The translations under genes were made by a program, and so were the position numbers. From positions 290,299-354,298 of the forward strand of contig JADJTO010000004.1 of assembly GCA_016711105.1 (NCBI GenBank): DNA of 64,000 bases, written 5' to 3'. The notes under the pieces were generated by a model that saw only the letters and a list, made by a program, of their open reading frames with translations, had not been told where the DNA came from and did no database searches. This stretch comes from Micropruina sp. GTDB taxonomy: Bacteria; Actinomycetota; Actinomycetes; Propionibacteriales; Propionibacteriaceae. Positions 37,978-47,218 of the stretch are shown here, piece after piece (position 1 is the stretch's first letter; the number at the start of each line of letters is the position of its first letter).

Positions 37978-38878
37978 TGGTGAGACGCGTGGGAATGATC
38001 GTGGCGTTGGCCGCACTGCTCTGGTCGGTGGCGACGCCTGCTGCGCGGGCTGAGGGCTGGTGGCCGCCGGTCCCTGGGCCGGTCGTGCGGGGTTTTGACC
38101 CCCAACTCAGGCCTGGTTGCCCGGGCACCGGGGCGTTGACCTGCAGGCGGGGGTGGGCGAACCGGTACGCGCCGGCGGAGCGGGACAGGTCGTGTTCGCC
38201 GGCGTGATCAACGACCGTGGAGTGGTCGTGGTCAGCCACGGCGACCTACGGACGACCTATGAGCCGGTCTCGGCCCAGGTCAGGGTTGGTAGCACCGTCG
38301 GTGCCGGGCAGGTGGTGGGCACTCTTGAGCTCGGCCATGCGTGCGGGAACGCGTCCTGCCTGCACTGGGGCCTCAAGCGGGGCGAGGAGTATCTCGATCC
38401 CCTGGCCGGCGTTACCGATCCCACCCTGCTCCTCCTGCCCGAGTCCGCGGTCGCAGCTGCCGAAGCGGCGGCGTCCGCCCGGGTCGGGGCCGGGTCAGGG
38501 ACGTTCACCCGGCCCGTTCCTGGCCCGATCACCTCGCCGTACGGAATGCGCTTCCACCCCATCTTCAAGGAGTGGCGCCTGCACGCCGGGGTGGACTTCC
38601 GTGCCGGGTGCGGCACAGCCATCCGCGCGGCGGCGGCGGGCCGGGTGATCTCGGTCAGTTTCGACTCCTCGGGCGGCCATCGGCTGGTTCTCGGCCATCC
38701 CGGCGGTGTAACCACCCACTACTTGCACGCGCAGGGCTATCAGGTCCGGGAAGGGACGAGCGTTGCCTCGGGTGACGTGGTCGGAACGGTTGGCTCGACC
38801 GGATGGTCGACGGGCTGCCACTTGCACTTCACGGTCAAGGTCAACGGGGAGTCGGTCAATCCGGCGACCTACCTCTGA
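37978..38878 (+). CDS. Secreted protein with two M23/LytM domains, one frameshift
   Basis: About 300 residues. Signal peptide MVRRVGMIVALAALLWSVA...ARA. The first LytM-like domain has HRGVDLQAGVGEPV and ends in CLHWGLKRG, the variant of the rpsB-linked actinobacterial M23 family. The second has the full zinc set, HAGVDF and GCHLHF, so it could be an active peptidoglycan endopeptidase. One base is missing near 38112 (RPWLPGHRGVD). GGAGG precedes ATG 37978. Divergent from DUF4395 and convergent with xerC. Confidence 0.85.
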
Positions 38879-38903
38879 CCACGGGGAGGCCCGAATCGCT
38901 CGA

Positions 38904-39833
38904 TCAGGCGCGGGGATGAGCCTGTTCGAAGGCGGCGCGCAACCGATCGGTCGTCACGTGGGTATAGATCTGGGTGGTGGCCAGGGACGCGTGCCCAAGC
39001 ATCTCCTGCACACTGCGAAGGTCCGCACCCCCCTCCAGCAGATGAGTTGCCATCGCATGCCGAAGACCATGCGGACCCAGATCGGGAGCCTCCGGTACCG
39101 CTTCCAAGGCCCGGTGCACCAGGCGGCGCACCACCCGGGGGTCGATCCGCCTACCCCGGTCGCCGACGAAGATGGCCTCCCCCGCTTCGGCACCGGCCAG
39201 CACAGAACGCACTGCCAGCCATCGCTCAATCGCTCGCGACGCCGGCCCGCCCAGCGGCACCGTCCGTTGCTTGTTCCCTTTGCCCAGGACGCGCAAGGCC
39301 CGGCGATCGGTGTCCAGGTCGCGCAGGTCCAAGCCGCACAACTCCCCCACTCGCAGACCGCTGGAGTAGAGCACCTCCACCACAGCGCTGTCCCGCAGGG
39401 CGGACGCTCTCGCGCTCGGCTCATCCTGGCTCGCGGCCCCAGCAGCCAGCAGGTCGAGGGCCGTCCGGGGGTCGGCGGTGGCCAGAGTGGGCGGTAGGGA
39501 GCGGTCGACCTTCGGCGACTTCAGCGCGGCCGCCGGATCGACGTCCAGTCGTCCGCTGCGGTGAGCCCAGGCGAAGAAGACCCTGATCCCCGTGGCCCTG
39601 CGCTGCATGCTGGCCCGGCCGGCACCCGCGGCGTACTGGCCGGCCAGCCAACGCCGCAGTGTCGAGAGGTCGATGTCACTCAACTCAACCCCGCCCACCT
39701 CCGCCAAGAGCAGCCGCAGATCCCCCAGATAAGCCCGCACAGTGTGCTTCGAGAGGTTCCGCTGATCAAGCAGGTGGTGCCGATAGTCCCGCAACAACAA
39801 CTCCTGGTCGGGAGTCGGTTCGGGCCCTGTCAT
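38904..39833 (-). CDS. xerC: Tyrosine recombinase XerC
   Basis: 309 residues. N-terminal SAM-like core-binding domain (YRHHLLDQRNLSKHTVRAY) and catalytic domain with Arg in SGLRVGEL, Lys in GKGNKQR, His-x-x-Arg in HGLRHAMATH, His in LGHASL and Tyr in TQIYTH. Resolves chromosome dimers at dif with XerD. The position next to the M23 gene and rpsB is the usual one for the housekeeping xerC, so it is not an island integrase, although the island lies only 1.5 kb away. Confidence 0.94.
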   Translation of the reverse strand: MTGPEPTPDQELLLRDYRHHLLDQRNLSKHTVRAYLGDLRLLLAEVGGVELSDIDLSTLRRWLAGQYAAGAGRASMQRRATGIRVFFAWAHRSGRLDVDPAAALKSPKVDRSLPPTLATADPRTALDLLAAGAASQDEPSARASALRDSAVVEVLYSSGLRVGELCGLDLRDLDTDRRALRVLGKGNKQRTVPLGGPASRAIERWLAVRSVLAGAEAGEAIFVGDRGRRIDPRVVRRLVHRALEAVPEAPDLGPHGLRHAMATHLLEGGADLRSVQEMLGHASLATTQIYTHVTTDRLRAAFEQAHPRA

Positions 39834-39927
39834 GACTCACAGAGTCGCGGCAGCACCCAGTCGCCGCAAGCCGCCACGCGCCGATCGCCTACGATGTCAG
39901 CCGGACGGACTGATGAGAGAGGGACCG

Positions 39928-40515
39928 ATGGCCGAGGATCTGACCACCGGCGGCACTGTTTTGCCGATCACCCGCTGGGGAACGCCGGTGATGCACAACC
40001 CCACTCGTCCGGTGACGAGCTACGACGATGACCTGCGAGCGTTGGTGCGCAACATGTTCGCCACCATGAGGGCTGCCCATGGCGTCGGCTTGGCCGCCAC
40101 CCAGGTGGGAGTTGACCTGGCCGTCTTCGTCTACGAATGCCCCGACGCCGACGATCGGCTCCACGTCGGCGTCGTATGCAACCCCGAAGTGACGCTTCCC
40201 GAAGGCAAGGACCGGACGCTGGAATCGACCGAGGAGGGTTGCCTCTCCTTGCCCGGGGGCTACCAGCCGCTGGCTCGCCCTGATCTGGCGACCTGCAGCG
40301 GAGCCGACGCGTGGGGCGAGGAGATCAAGATCAACGGCACCGGGCTGTTGGCGCGGTGCCTGCAACACGAGACCGACCATCTCAACGGCACAGTCTTCGG
40401 CGACCGGCTGTCCACCCGGGCCCGGCGAAATCTGTACCAACATCATGAATCGCTGGTGCACCTCTACCCCGACGATTGGCCGATCACGCCCAAGCGAAGC
40501 TCAGCCGACGGGTGA
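39928..40515 (+). CDS. def: Peptide deformylase
   Basis: 195 residues. The three motifs are present: GVGLAATQVG, EGCLSLPG and QHETDHLNG, which give the metal-binding Cys and two His plus the catalytic Glu. Removes the N-formyl group from nascent proteins. ATG 39928 has AGAGGGA upstream. Its 3' end overlaps the convergent SpoU gene by 15 bases. Confidence 0.95.
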   Translation: MAEDLTTGGTVLPITRWGTPVMHNPTRPVTSYDDDLRALVRNMFATMRAAHGVGLAATQVGVDLAVFVYECPDADDRLHVGVVCNPEVTLPEGKDRTLESTEEGCLSLPGGYQPLARPDLATCSGADAWGEEIKINGTGLLARCLQHETDHLNGTVFGDRLSTRARRNLYQHHESLVHLYPDDWPITPKRSSADG

Positions 40516-41310
40516 CGCTCCGGCCAGGGCGTAACAAGCGATCGCGCTCGCCGCGGCTACGTTGAGCGAATCGATTCCGGCCGTCATCGGAATCCTCACC
40601 GCCAGGTCAGCTTGCTCGATCCAGCGATCGGAAAGTCCGGCTCCCTCGGTACCCAACAACACCGCGAGCTTCCCCGGAGTGCGCTGCGCAAAGTCGGCCA
40701 ACGGCACGGCGTCCTTGGTCAGCGCCAGCGCCGCCGTCGTGAAGCCCGCTTGTCGCAGCGTGGGCACAGCAGTCGCCCAGTCCGGCACTCGGGCCCAGGG
40801 CAACGAGAACACGGCTCCCATAGATACCTTGATCGCCCGGCGATACAGCGGATCCGCGGCCCGCGGCGACAGCAGGACGCCGTCCCAGCCCAGCCCCGCG
40901 GCATTGCGCAGGATTGCGCCGACGTTGGTGTGATCGACGATGTCCTCGCACACCACCAGCCGCCGCGCCCCGAGCAAGTCGTCCATTGTGTGCCTCAGCT
41001 CACGGTGGAGCGAGGCCAGGGCCCCTCGGTGCACGTGGAAACCGCTGACTCGTTCGGCAAGCTCTTCGGTCACCAGGTAGACCTGATCGTCCGGGCCGAA
41101 CACGTCCGCCAATTGGGCGCGCCAGCGCTGGGCCACCAGAAACGACCGCGGCCGGTAACCGGCCGCAAGAGCGCGGCGGATCACCTTCTCCCCTTCGGCG
41201 ATGAAGAGTCCCTGTTCTGTCTCCAGCAGCTTGCGCAGCGACGACTCGCGCAACCCGACATAGTCGGCCAGTCGAGGATCAGTGGCGGAATCAATCGGGA
41301 TCAGCGGCAC
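40501..41310 (-). CDS. SpoU-family RNA 2'-O-methyltransferase
   Basis: 269 residues. N-terminal substrate-binding domain (LLETEQGLFIAEGEKVIRRAL) and C-terminal SPOUT domain with HTNVGAILRNAAGLG, LGTEGAGLSD and IPMTAGIDSLNVAAAS, which form the knot that binds SAM. Target nucleotide unknown. The GTG at 41310 lies in a 77-bp sequence repeated at 45208, so its 5' end borders the island and its native upstream sequence has been replaced. Confidence 0.9.
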   Translation of the reverse strand: MPLIPIDSATDPRLADYVGLRESSLRKLLETEQGLFIAEGEKVIRRALAAGYRPRSFLVAQRWRAQLADVFGPDDQVYLVTEELAERVSGFHVHRGALASLHRELRHTMDDLLGARRLVVCEDIVDHTNVGAILRNAAGLGWDGVLLSPRAADPLYRRAIKVSMGAVFSLPWARVPDWATAVPTLRQAGFTTAALALTKDAVPLADFAQRTPGKLAVLLGTEGAGLSDRWIEQADLAVRIPMTAGIDSLNVAAASAIACYALAGASPVG

Positions 41311-41330
41311 GTCGACAGCCTAAAGCTGCT
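41254..41330. repeat. Left 77-bp direct repeat of the island
   Basis: Matches 45208-45284 at 75 of 77 positions (differences at 41261 and 41296). It covers the first 57 bases of the SpoU gene and 20 bases upstream. The copies are 3,954 bp apart and flank the helicase island. Confidence 0.93.
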
Positions 41331-41499
41331 TTAAGGAAGCGCTGATTAATCATGTCTCGGTTGCGGCGCACTGGACGGGCGACCTGCGAACCCCCAGATC
41401 GAGGAACGGATACCCGATACGACCCCACGATCTGGGGGTCGCAGTTCATCCCGCCCAGCACGCCCTCGCTCGGAACAGCATTAATCAGCGCTTCCTTAA
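41331..41499. mobile_element. MITE-like element with 20-bp terminal inverted repeats
   Basis: 169 bp. The ends TTAAGGAAGCGCTGATTAAT (41331-41350) and its exact reverse complement (41480-41499) match perfectly. The outer TTAA may be a target duplication or part of the repeat. Subterminal inverted repeats at 41384-41401 and 41428-41444 (CTGCGA-CCCCCAGATCG) make it an extended palindrome. It contains no transposase, so it would be non-autonomous. The left end abuts the direct repeat exactly. Confidence 0.75.
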
Positions 41500-41581
41500 G
41501 TGCGGATTCGCAGAATCAGCTCCGCCGACTCCCCCGTGGCGCTGCGCGGACTCGCAGCCGGTTGCGTGGCTCATGATCGGT

Positions 41582-44500
41582 TCAGCCTCCTGCGCGGGGT
41601 TGCGGTTGGGCGTGCGAACTTAGGGCAACGGCGAGTTGCTGGAAGTAGTTATGTTTCGCCCAGGCAGCGCGGTCGCCGATGACATAGAGTCGGCGCCTGG
41701 CACGGCTGGAGGCCACGTTCACGAGGTTGACCGTCGAGGAGGCCCACGCCTTTGCCCCGGGTGCTCCCGGGTCTCCGCCGAGAACGAGGAACACAACGTC
41801 GGCCTCGCGTCCCTGGGCCGTGTGGATCGTGCCGGCCCTGAGGCCCGCGAACTCATGAGTCAGCGCCGCGAGCCTGTCGGCTACCGCGCGAAATGGTGAG
41901 ATCGCGATCACTTCGGACATCGCGATGCCCATCTTTTGCAGTGACTCGATCTCCCGCCACAGCCGGGCGATCTGGTTGGGTTGGAGATGGGTGCCGTTCG
42001 TCGTCGCCGGCTCGTCGAGCCACTGACTCGGTGCGATCCGTGGGCCGTCCAGGCTGTCGAAGGCGTCGGCGCGGTCCAGGTCGTCGAGGCGGCGGTCGAC
42101 GCCGCTGACCATGATCCCGTTGTAGGCGATCTCGTTGCAGAGGCTGAACATCGGGTCGTCGCACCGGCGGTGCACTGTCAGCGGCGCGCTCACCCACACG
42201 GACTCCTCGCCCTGCCGAAGAGTGGTCCCGTAGCGCGCGACGCGGTCGGCGAGGGTCTGCACCGATGCCCGCGGCGGGATCCACGTCGGCGAGACGTGAT
42301 ACGCGCCGGCGATGTCCCGCTGGGCCTTCTTCGGGATTGTCACGACCGGCTGCAGCTGTTGCGGGTCCCCGACCGCAACCACGCGCTGCGCCCGCCAGAT
42401 CGCGCCAGCCGCATACTGCGGACAGGCCTGCCCGGCCTCGTCGATGAGAAGCCACCCAATGGATTCCCGGCCGAGGCCAGCAAACATGCGCCCGAAGGAG
42501 GCGAAAGTCGTCGAGACCAACGGGACTACCAGAAAGAACAGCTGCCATGCGGCGCGTACCTTCTCCGGCTCCAGCTGGCGCGGGTGGGCGCCGGCGACGA
42601 CCTCGACTGCAGCGCGCAGTCCGGCGAGCATTTCCCTGGCCGAGTTGGCCAGGAAGTCCTCGTGCAGCTGGAGCGCAGCGAGGAACAGCTCCGACCGGGC
42701 CGCGTCCAGCCGCGCGTCCAGCCACGGCGCACGGAACTCTCGCATTGCGCCCGCACGGGAGGCGTCCGGGTAGCACGGTTTGAGCTCTTCGCGGTCGACG
42801 GCGACCTGTCGGCGCAGTTCGGCCACGCTCCGGGTCGCCCGAACCCAAGCGCCCTCGGTCCGTCCCGCCTCCACTCGGAGTTCCAGCGCCTGCCGATCGA
42901 GGAGCTCTGCGTGGGAACGGGACTCCGCCTCGTGTTGATGTGCCTGCCGCAGCCGCTCGTCGAGGGGTTCCAGCCTTCTCCGCCATTCGCGGGCAGCACG
43001 GCCGAGCGTAAAGAGAGTCTCAAGCGCTCCTGGCCTGGTCCCGACGTGCCGCGAGCGCTCCGCTGCGGCCTGCGCATGCTCGGCCCTCGCACTCTCGAAC
43101 ACGCGCACATGCGTGAGGATCTCCTCGGCAGCGATGGTTTCGGCTCTTCGCAGCCGTTGTGTCTGCAACCCGAGCCGAGCTTCCTCACTCGCCGCGGCGG
43201 GGAGGCGCTCCAAACGTGTCTGCGCGACCCGGCGCCGCTCGACGAGTTGGTCGACGCGACGCTCGGCCTGGGCGAAGCGCGCCCGGGAGTCGTCCCAGTT
43301 CGCGTGCGGGGCCTTGCCCTCACGCCACTGATTGAGGCGCGTCTGCATGCGCGGGGCGCGCTGCTCCGGGTGGGGGCCGGTCTTGTCGAACCAGAACGCG
43401 GATTGGAACGCCGCCCGGTTGCTCTTGTTGCCGAGCCGAGCGGCTACCAACCCCCACGCTCTCGGCGCCTGCATCCGGGCATCACGCGGACCCTCGGAAT
43501 CGTCGTTGCCCGCGGAGACGGCGGAGGCGGACGCGGAGGCGGAGGCGGAAGCGGAAGCGGCCAGCGTGGCCGAGGCGATGTCAGCGAAGTAGTTCGCCTC
43601 GCCGCGCCACTCCTCGGCGATGGCGTCGCGATCGGGGATCTCGGCGGTGATGTTCTCCACCGCGGCGTTGTTCGCCGAGGCCACGACCATCTCGAATCCG
43701 GTCAGCTCTTCGCGCAACTGGCGGACCTCCCGGTGAAACCCGTCGGCCGCAGTCCATCGATGCGTTGTCTGGGTAAACGCGTCCTGCGGTCGTGGCAACG
43801 CCGCCAGTACCCGAGCGCGCTCGACCACGTTGCCGGCCAGGACATCCCGCAGCATCGTCGTTTTCCCCGTGCCCGGCGGACCGTTGACGCCCATCAGACC
43901 TCTCGATCCACCTAAGTCCGTCAAGGCCTGGTTGACCGCGAACTGTTGTCGCAGCGCAGCCCGTGCTCGGGCGGCGAGGGCCAGCGGCCTTTCGGCAGGC
44001 GCCCGATCCCCACCCCGGCGTCCACGGCCGAGGGTGCCGTCATGACATCGATCCGGGTCCTGGCATCGATCGCCGCGCTGCCGGTGAGATAGCCGGCAAG
44101 CGCTACCGGGCAGGTCCCGTCCGCGAGGTCCTTTTGGACGGCGACGAGGTCTTCCAGGAAGAAGCTGTTCAGGAAGTCGATGTCCCCAGCCACCTCCTGA
44201 CTGCGGCGCTCGGAGACAGCCACCGATTCGATGACGATCCGCTCACTCGCCAACTGATCCATTCCGACGATCCTGGAGATCTCATGGGCGATCCGCAGCA
44301 GCCGGAGCAGCGATTCCGCACCCTGCGCGGGCCACGTCTCACCGTTAGTCCGTTGGCGCCGACCGCCGTCGAAGTGATCGAGCCTCTCCTTGAAGGCGCC
44401 GGCGGCCTCCAGGAACCCGCTGGCCCAGGCATGACTCCGAGCTGCATCGGCGCCGAGTCGGCCGATCGCCCACAGCGCCGAGGAGAGCACCGCCGAGTCG

Positions 44501-44859
44501 GCCACCAGGACCCCGTGGCGATCGAGCAGCACGCCCGCGCAGGCGCTGAGCCCGGCCGGGCGTTCGTCGTACGCCTCACGGTCATCACCGAACGCACGGT
44601 GCAGATGCTGATAGCTGGCCTCCAGGTCATAGACACCCAAATAAACCGTGTGCTGCCACACCCTGCGGGTCTCGCCCAGAGGGCGGGGAGGGCGCAATGC
44701 CTCCCACGGCAGCGGGACTCCCCGGCGCCACTCAATGACCTGGCGATCCTCCGAACGTGTCGAGCGCCCCGTCACCTTCGGCACCTTCTGCGGGCTCAAC
44801 AGTTCCAGCATCCACCAATACCGCAGAATCTGCCGAGGATCGTCGGCGACCATACCCAT
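41582..44859 (-). CDS. Large SF1 (Upf1/Dna2-like) helicase, one frameshift
   Basis: About 1,090 residues. An N-terminal domain of about 290 residues (ADDPRQILRYWWMLELLSP) leads into LRQQFAVNQAL and Walker A GPPGTGKTT. An insert of about 450 residues, largely coiled-coil, follows, then Walker B LLIDEAGQ, motif III GDPQQLQPV, motif V GTIHTAQGREADVVFLV and motif VI VASSRARRRLYVIGD. The helicase core is complete. One C is missing near 43980 (GRWPLAARARAALRQQ); correcting it joins the two halves. No nuclease motif was recognised. Start is ATG 44859 or 44853. The sole cargo of the island; a defence or repair role is inference. Confidence 0.82.
43518..43556. repeat. GCGGAN hexanucleotide repeat inside the helicase gene
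   Basis: About 6.5 units of GCGGAN. On the coding strand they give an Ala-Ser alternation of about 13 residues between the Walker A half and the coiled-coil insert. Such tracts change length by slippage; a change of whole units keeps the frame. Confidence 0.8.
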
Positions 44860-45207
44860 GCTCAGATTCTGCCTGCTCGACGGGTCCGGATGGCTGGGTT
44901 GCGCAGGCGAATCGGTCTGCACCAGTGCACAACGAAACAGGTCTCCTCGGCGCACAGAACGCCATGGCCGGCGATCCTGCAACGTTGAGCGGGGTCGACG
45001 CGGCGCATCATCGGGACGGATCGCGGCGCCTGTCGAGCCGCCAGTCAGTCGCCGAGCTCAGGCCATGCGCTCCTTACCGAACCCACAGGTCAGAGGTCCT
45101 GTTGCCTCGCGGCGACCCAGAGCCATGGCTGCGACGACGTATCCGGGCAGCTTCATCGCCTCGTTATTGTTCGGCCAGTCATCGATCCGCGTCATTGCAC
45201 CTGAACA
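44860..45207. other. Island tail without a credible gene
   Basis: 348 bases upstream of the helicase. It must contain the helicase promoter, but no convincing -35/-10 pair was identified. No reading frame here has a recognisable family or ribosome-binding site. Confidence 0.5.
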
Positions 45208-45264
45208 CCCGACACAGTCGGCCAGTCGAGGATCAGTGGCGGAATCAATAGGGATCAGCGGCAC
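45208..45264 (-). pseudogene. Truncated duplicate of the SpoU gene start
   Basis: Encodes MPLIPIDSATDPRLADCVG, the first 19 residues of the SpoU protein with one change (Tyr to Cys). The frame then runs 49 codons into unrelated island sequence and stops at 45058. It carries the original upstream sequence of the SpoU gene, so its transcription signals may still work. Confidence 0.85.
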
Positions 45265-45284
45265 GTCGACAGCCTAAAGCTGCT
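45208..45284. repeat. Right 77-bp direct repeat of the island
   Basis: Second copy of the sequence at 41254-41330, with two mismatches. Beyond 45284 the sequence (CCGGGACGCGG) is presumably the original chromosomal neighbour of the SpoU gene. Confidence 0.93.
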
Positions 45285-45336
45285 CCGGGACGCGGCACCG
45301 TCCAGGGCCGATCCTGACGCGGCTTAGGCTGGCCGG

Positions 45337-46308
45337 GTGACCTGGCTGCGCGGACTCGACCGCTTTCTGCTGGCCATCGTCGCTGCAGCGGCGATCGCCA
45401 CCGTCTTGCCGGCGCAAGGAGCCTGGATCGGCGCGCTCCATCTGGCCACCACGGCGGCGGTGTCACTGCTGTTCTTCCTCTACGGAGCCCGCCTACCGGC
45501 CGATCAGGCCCTGAACGGGCTGCGCCATTGGCGCCTGCATCTGGTCATCCTCAGCTTCACCTATCTGGTGTTCCCCGTGATCGGGACGCTCCTCCGACCG
45601 GTCTCGCCCGCCCTCCTGGACCCGGCCCTTTACGCTGGATTGCTCTTCCTCTGCCTGGTGCCCTCGACCGTGCAATCCTCGATCAACTTCACCTCGATGG
45701 CCCGCGGCAATGTCGCCGGGGCGATCGTCAGCGCGTCGGTGTCCAACCTGCTCGGCGTCTTCCTCACCCCGCTGTTGTGCTGGCTGCTGATGACCACCAG
45801 CGCGGGGCTGGTGATCCACGCCGACACTGTGCTGAACCTGATGGGCCAGCTACTGCTGCCCTTCCTGCTCGGACAGGTGTCCCGTCGCTGGACCGGACCA
45901 TGGGTGGCGCGGCATCCGCGACTCAAGCTCCTCGACCACGCCTCCATCGTTCTGATCGTCTACGCCGCCTTCTCCGACGGGGTGCGCAAAGGCGTATGGC
46001 AGCGGATCTCCGCGCTGGACCTGCTGAGCGTCTCGGTGATCTGCGTCGCGATCCTCCCCCTGCTGCTCTGGTTGGCCCGGAGAGTCGCCGAACGGCTCGG
46101 CTTCGAACGTGGCGACATGATCGCGATCCAAATGTGTGGCACCAAGAAGTCCCTGGCCACCGGACTCCCGATGGCCTCGGTGATCTTCGCCGGGCAGGAC
46201 GTGGGCCTGCTGATCTTGCCCCTGATGGTTTTTCACCAAGCTCAGCTGATCGCCTGCGGCTGGCTGGCCAGTCGCTACGCGCGTGACGGCGAGTCTTCGG
46301 TGGCCTGA
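45337..46308 (+). CDS. SBF-like (bile acid:sodium symporter family) transporter
   Basis: 323 residues and about ten helices. Similar to the YfeH/DUF4137 branch: FLYGARLPADQALNGLRHWRLH, LCLVPSTVQSSINFTSMARGN and CGTKKSLATGLPMA contain the conserved polar residues of the SBF core. The natural substrate is unknown. GTG start at 45337, first gene right of the island. Confidence 0.85.
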   Translation: MTWLRGLDRFLLAIVAAAAIATVLPAQGAWIGALHLATTAAVSLLFFLYGARLPADQALNGLRHWRLHLVILSFTYLVFPVIGTLLRPVSPALLDPALYAGLLFLCLVPSTVQSSINFTSMARGNVAGAIVSASVSNLLGVFLTPLLCWLLMTTSAGLVIHADTVLNLMGQLLLPFLLGQVSRRWTGPWVARHPRLKLLDHASIVLIVYAAFSDGVRKGVWQRISALDLLSVSVICVAILPLLLWLARRVAERLGFERGDMIAIQMCGTKKSLATGLPMASVIFAGQDVGLLILPLMVFHQAQLIACGWLASRYARDGESSVA

Positions 46309-46328
46309 ACTGCCACCCTCAGAGCACC

Positions 46329-47149
46329 TCAGAGCAGCCTGCCCGGGCTGTGCCTGCGCAGCGGTTGGGCAGCGCGCGCCCACCAGCGGCCGTCGATCCG
46401 GCCAACCTCCAAGCTGAGGTCGAAGGTGTCGCTCAAGTGGCGTGCCGTGAGGATCGCCTCGATCGGGCCGGCCGCGACCACCTGCCCCTGTTTCAACAAC
46501 AGGGCGTGGGTGATCCCGACCGGGATCTCCTCGACATGGTGGGTGACCAGAACCGTGGCCGGAGCGAACTCGTCCGTGCACAGCTCCCCCAGCGTGGCGA
46601 CCAGGGACTCCCGTCCGCTCAGGTCGAGCCCGGCGGCGGGTTCGTCCAGCAACAACAGTTCGGGATCGGTCATCAGCGCTCGAGCGATTTGAACTCGCTT
46701 CCGCTCGCCTTCGCTCAGCGTGCCGAAGGTTCGATCCACCAGATGGTCGACCCGGAGTTGGGTCAGCGGAGTTCGGCGGCCCGGGCATGATCAGCGTCCT
46801 CGTACTGCTCCCGCCAGCGGCCGAGTACCGCGTACGAGGCGGAAACCACCACGTCAGCGACCCGCTCCCCCTTGGGGATCCGATCCGCCAGGGCAGCTGA
46901 GGTGACACCGATCCGAGGCCGCAGTTCGAAGACGTCCACCGCGCCGAGCACCTCGTCGAGCAGCGCCACGACGCCACGGGTGGGGTGCAGCTGAGCCGCC
47001 AGGATCTGCAGCAGGGTCGTCTTGCCGGCACCGTTGGGCCCGATCACCACCCAGCGCTCGTCCGCCTGGACGCTCCAGGTCACCTCGTCCAGCAGGGTTG
47101 AACCTCCCCGGACGATGCTGACGTCGGCTAGTTCCACCACTGCGGCCAT
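46329..47149 (-). CDS. ABC transporter ATP-binding protein, one frameshift
   Basis: About 273 residues. N-terminal half: VELADVSIVRGGSTLLDEVTW with Walker A GPNGAGKTT. C-terminal half, one frame away: signature LSEGERKRVQIARAL, Walker B LLLLDEPAAGLD and the switch His in VTHHVEEIP. The halves join near 46768 (AELLTQLRVDHLVDRTFG). No permease gene is adjacent. It resembles the stand-alone YlmA-type ATPases. Confidence 0.85.
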
Positions 47150-47170
47150 CGTTCCAACCTCCTGTCGTCA

Positions 47171-47193
47171 GCCCCGCTCAAGGCCAGCGGGGC
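47171..47193 (-). terminator. Hairpin after fabI
   Basis: GCCCCGCT and AGCGGGGC form a perfect 8-bp stem with a 7-base loop between the fabI stop and the ABC ATPase start. No T-tract follows. Confidence 0.4.
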
Positions 47194-47218
47194 GCGACCT
47201 CTCGCTATCGATCAGCTT

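Larger units (their letters stand above)
41331..45284. mobile_element. 4-kb accessory island inserted at the SpoU gene
   Basis: The segment between the two 77-bp direct repeats (counting one of them). It contains the MITE-like element, one large helicase gene and a 348-base tail without a gene. No integrase, transposase or relaxase was seen, so the mechanism is open: IS-mediated insertion, or Campbell-type recombination through the 77 bp. Outside it the local gene order is ordinary. Confidence 0.7.

Noticed and set aside
38904..39833. XerC as the integrase of the helicase island
   Set aside because: It is the conserved housekeeping xerC in its usual place, separated from the island by two genes, and the repeats do not resemble dif.
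44983..45277. Plus-strand frames upstream of the helicase as a partner gene
   Set aside because: No ribosome-binding site, no motif, and they run through the duplicated SpoU sequence on the wrong strand.
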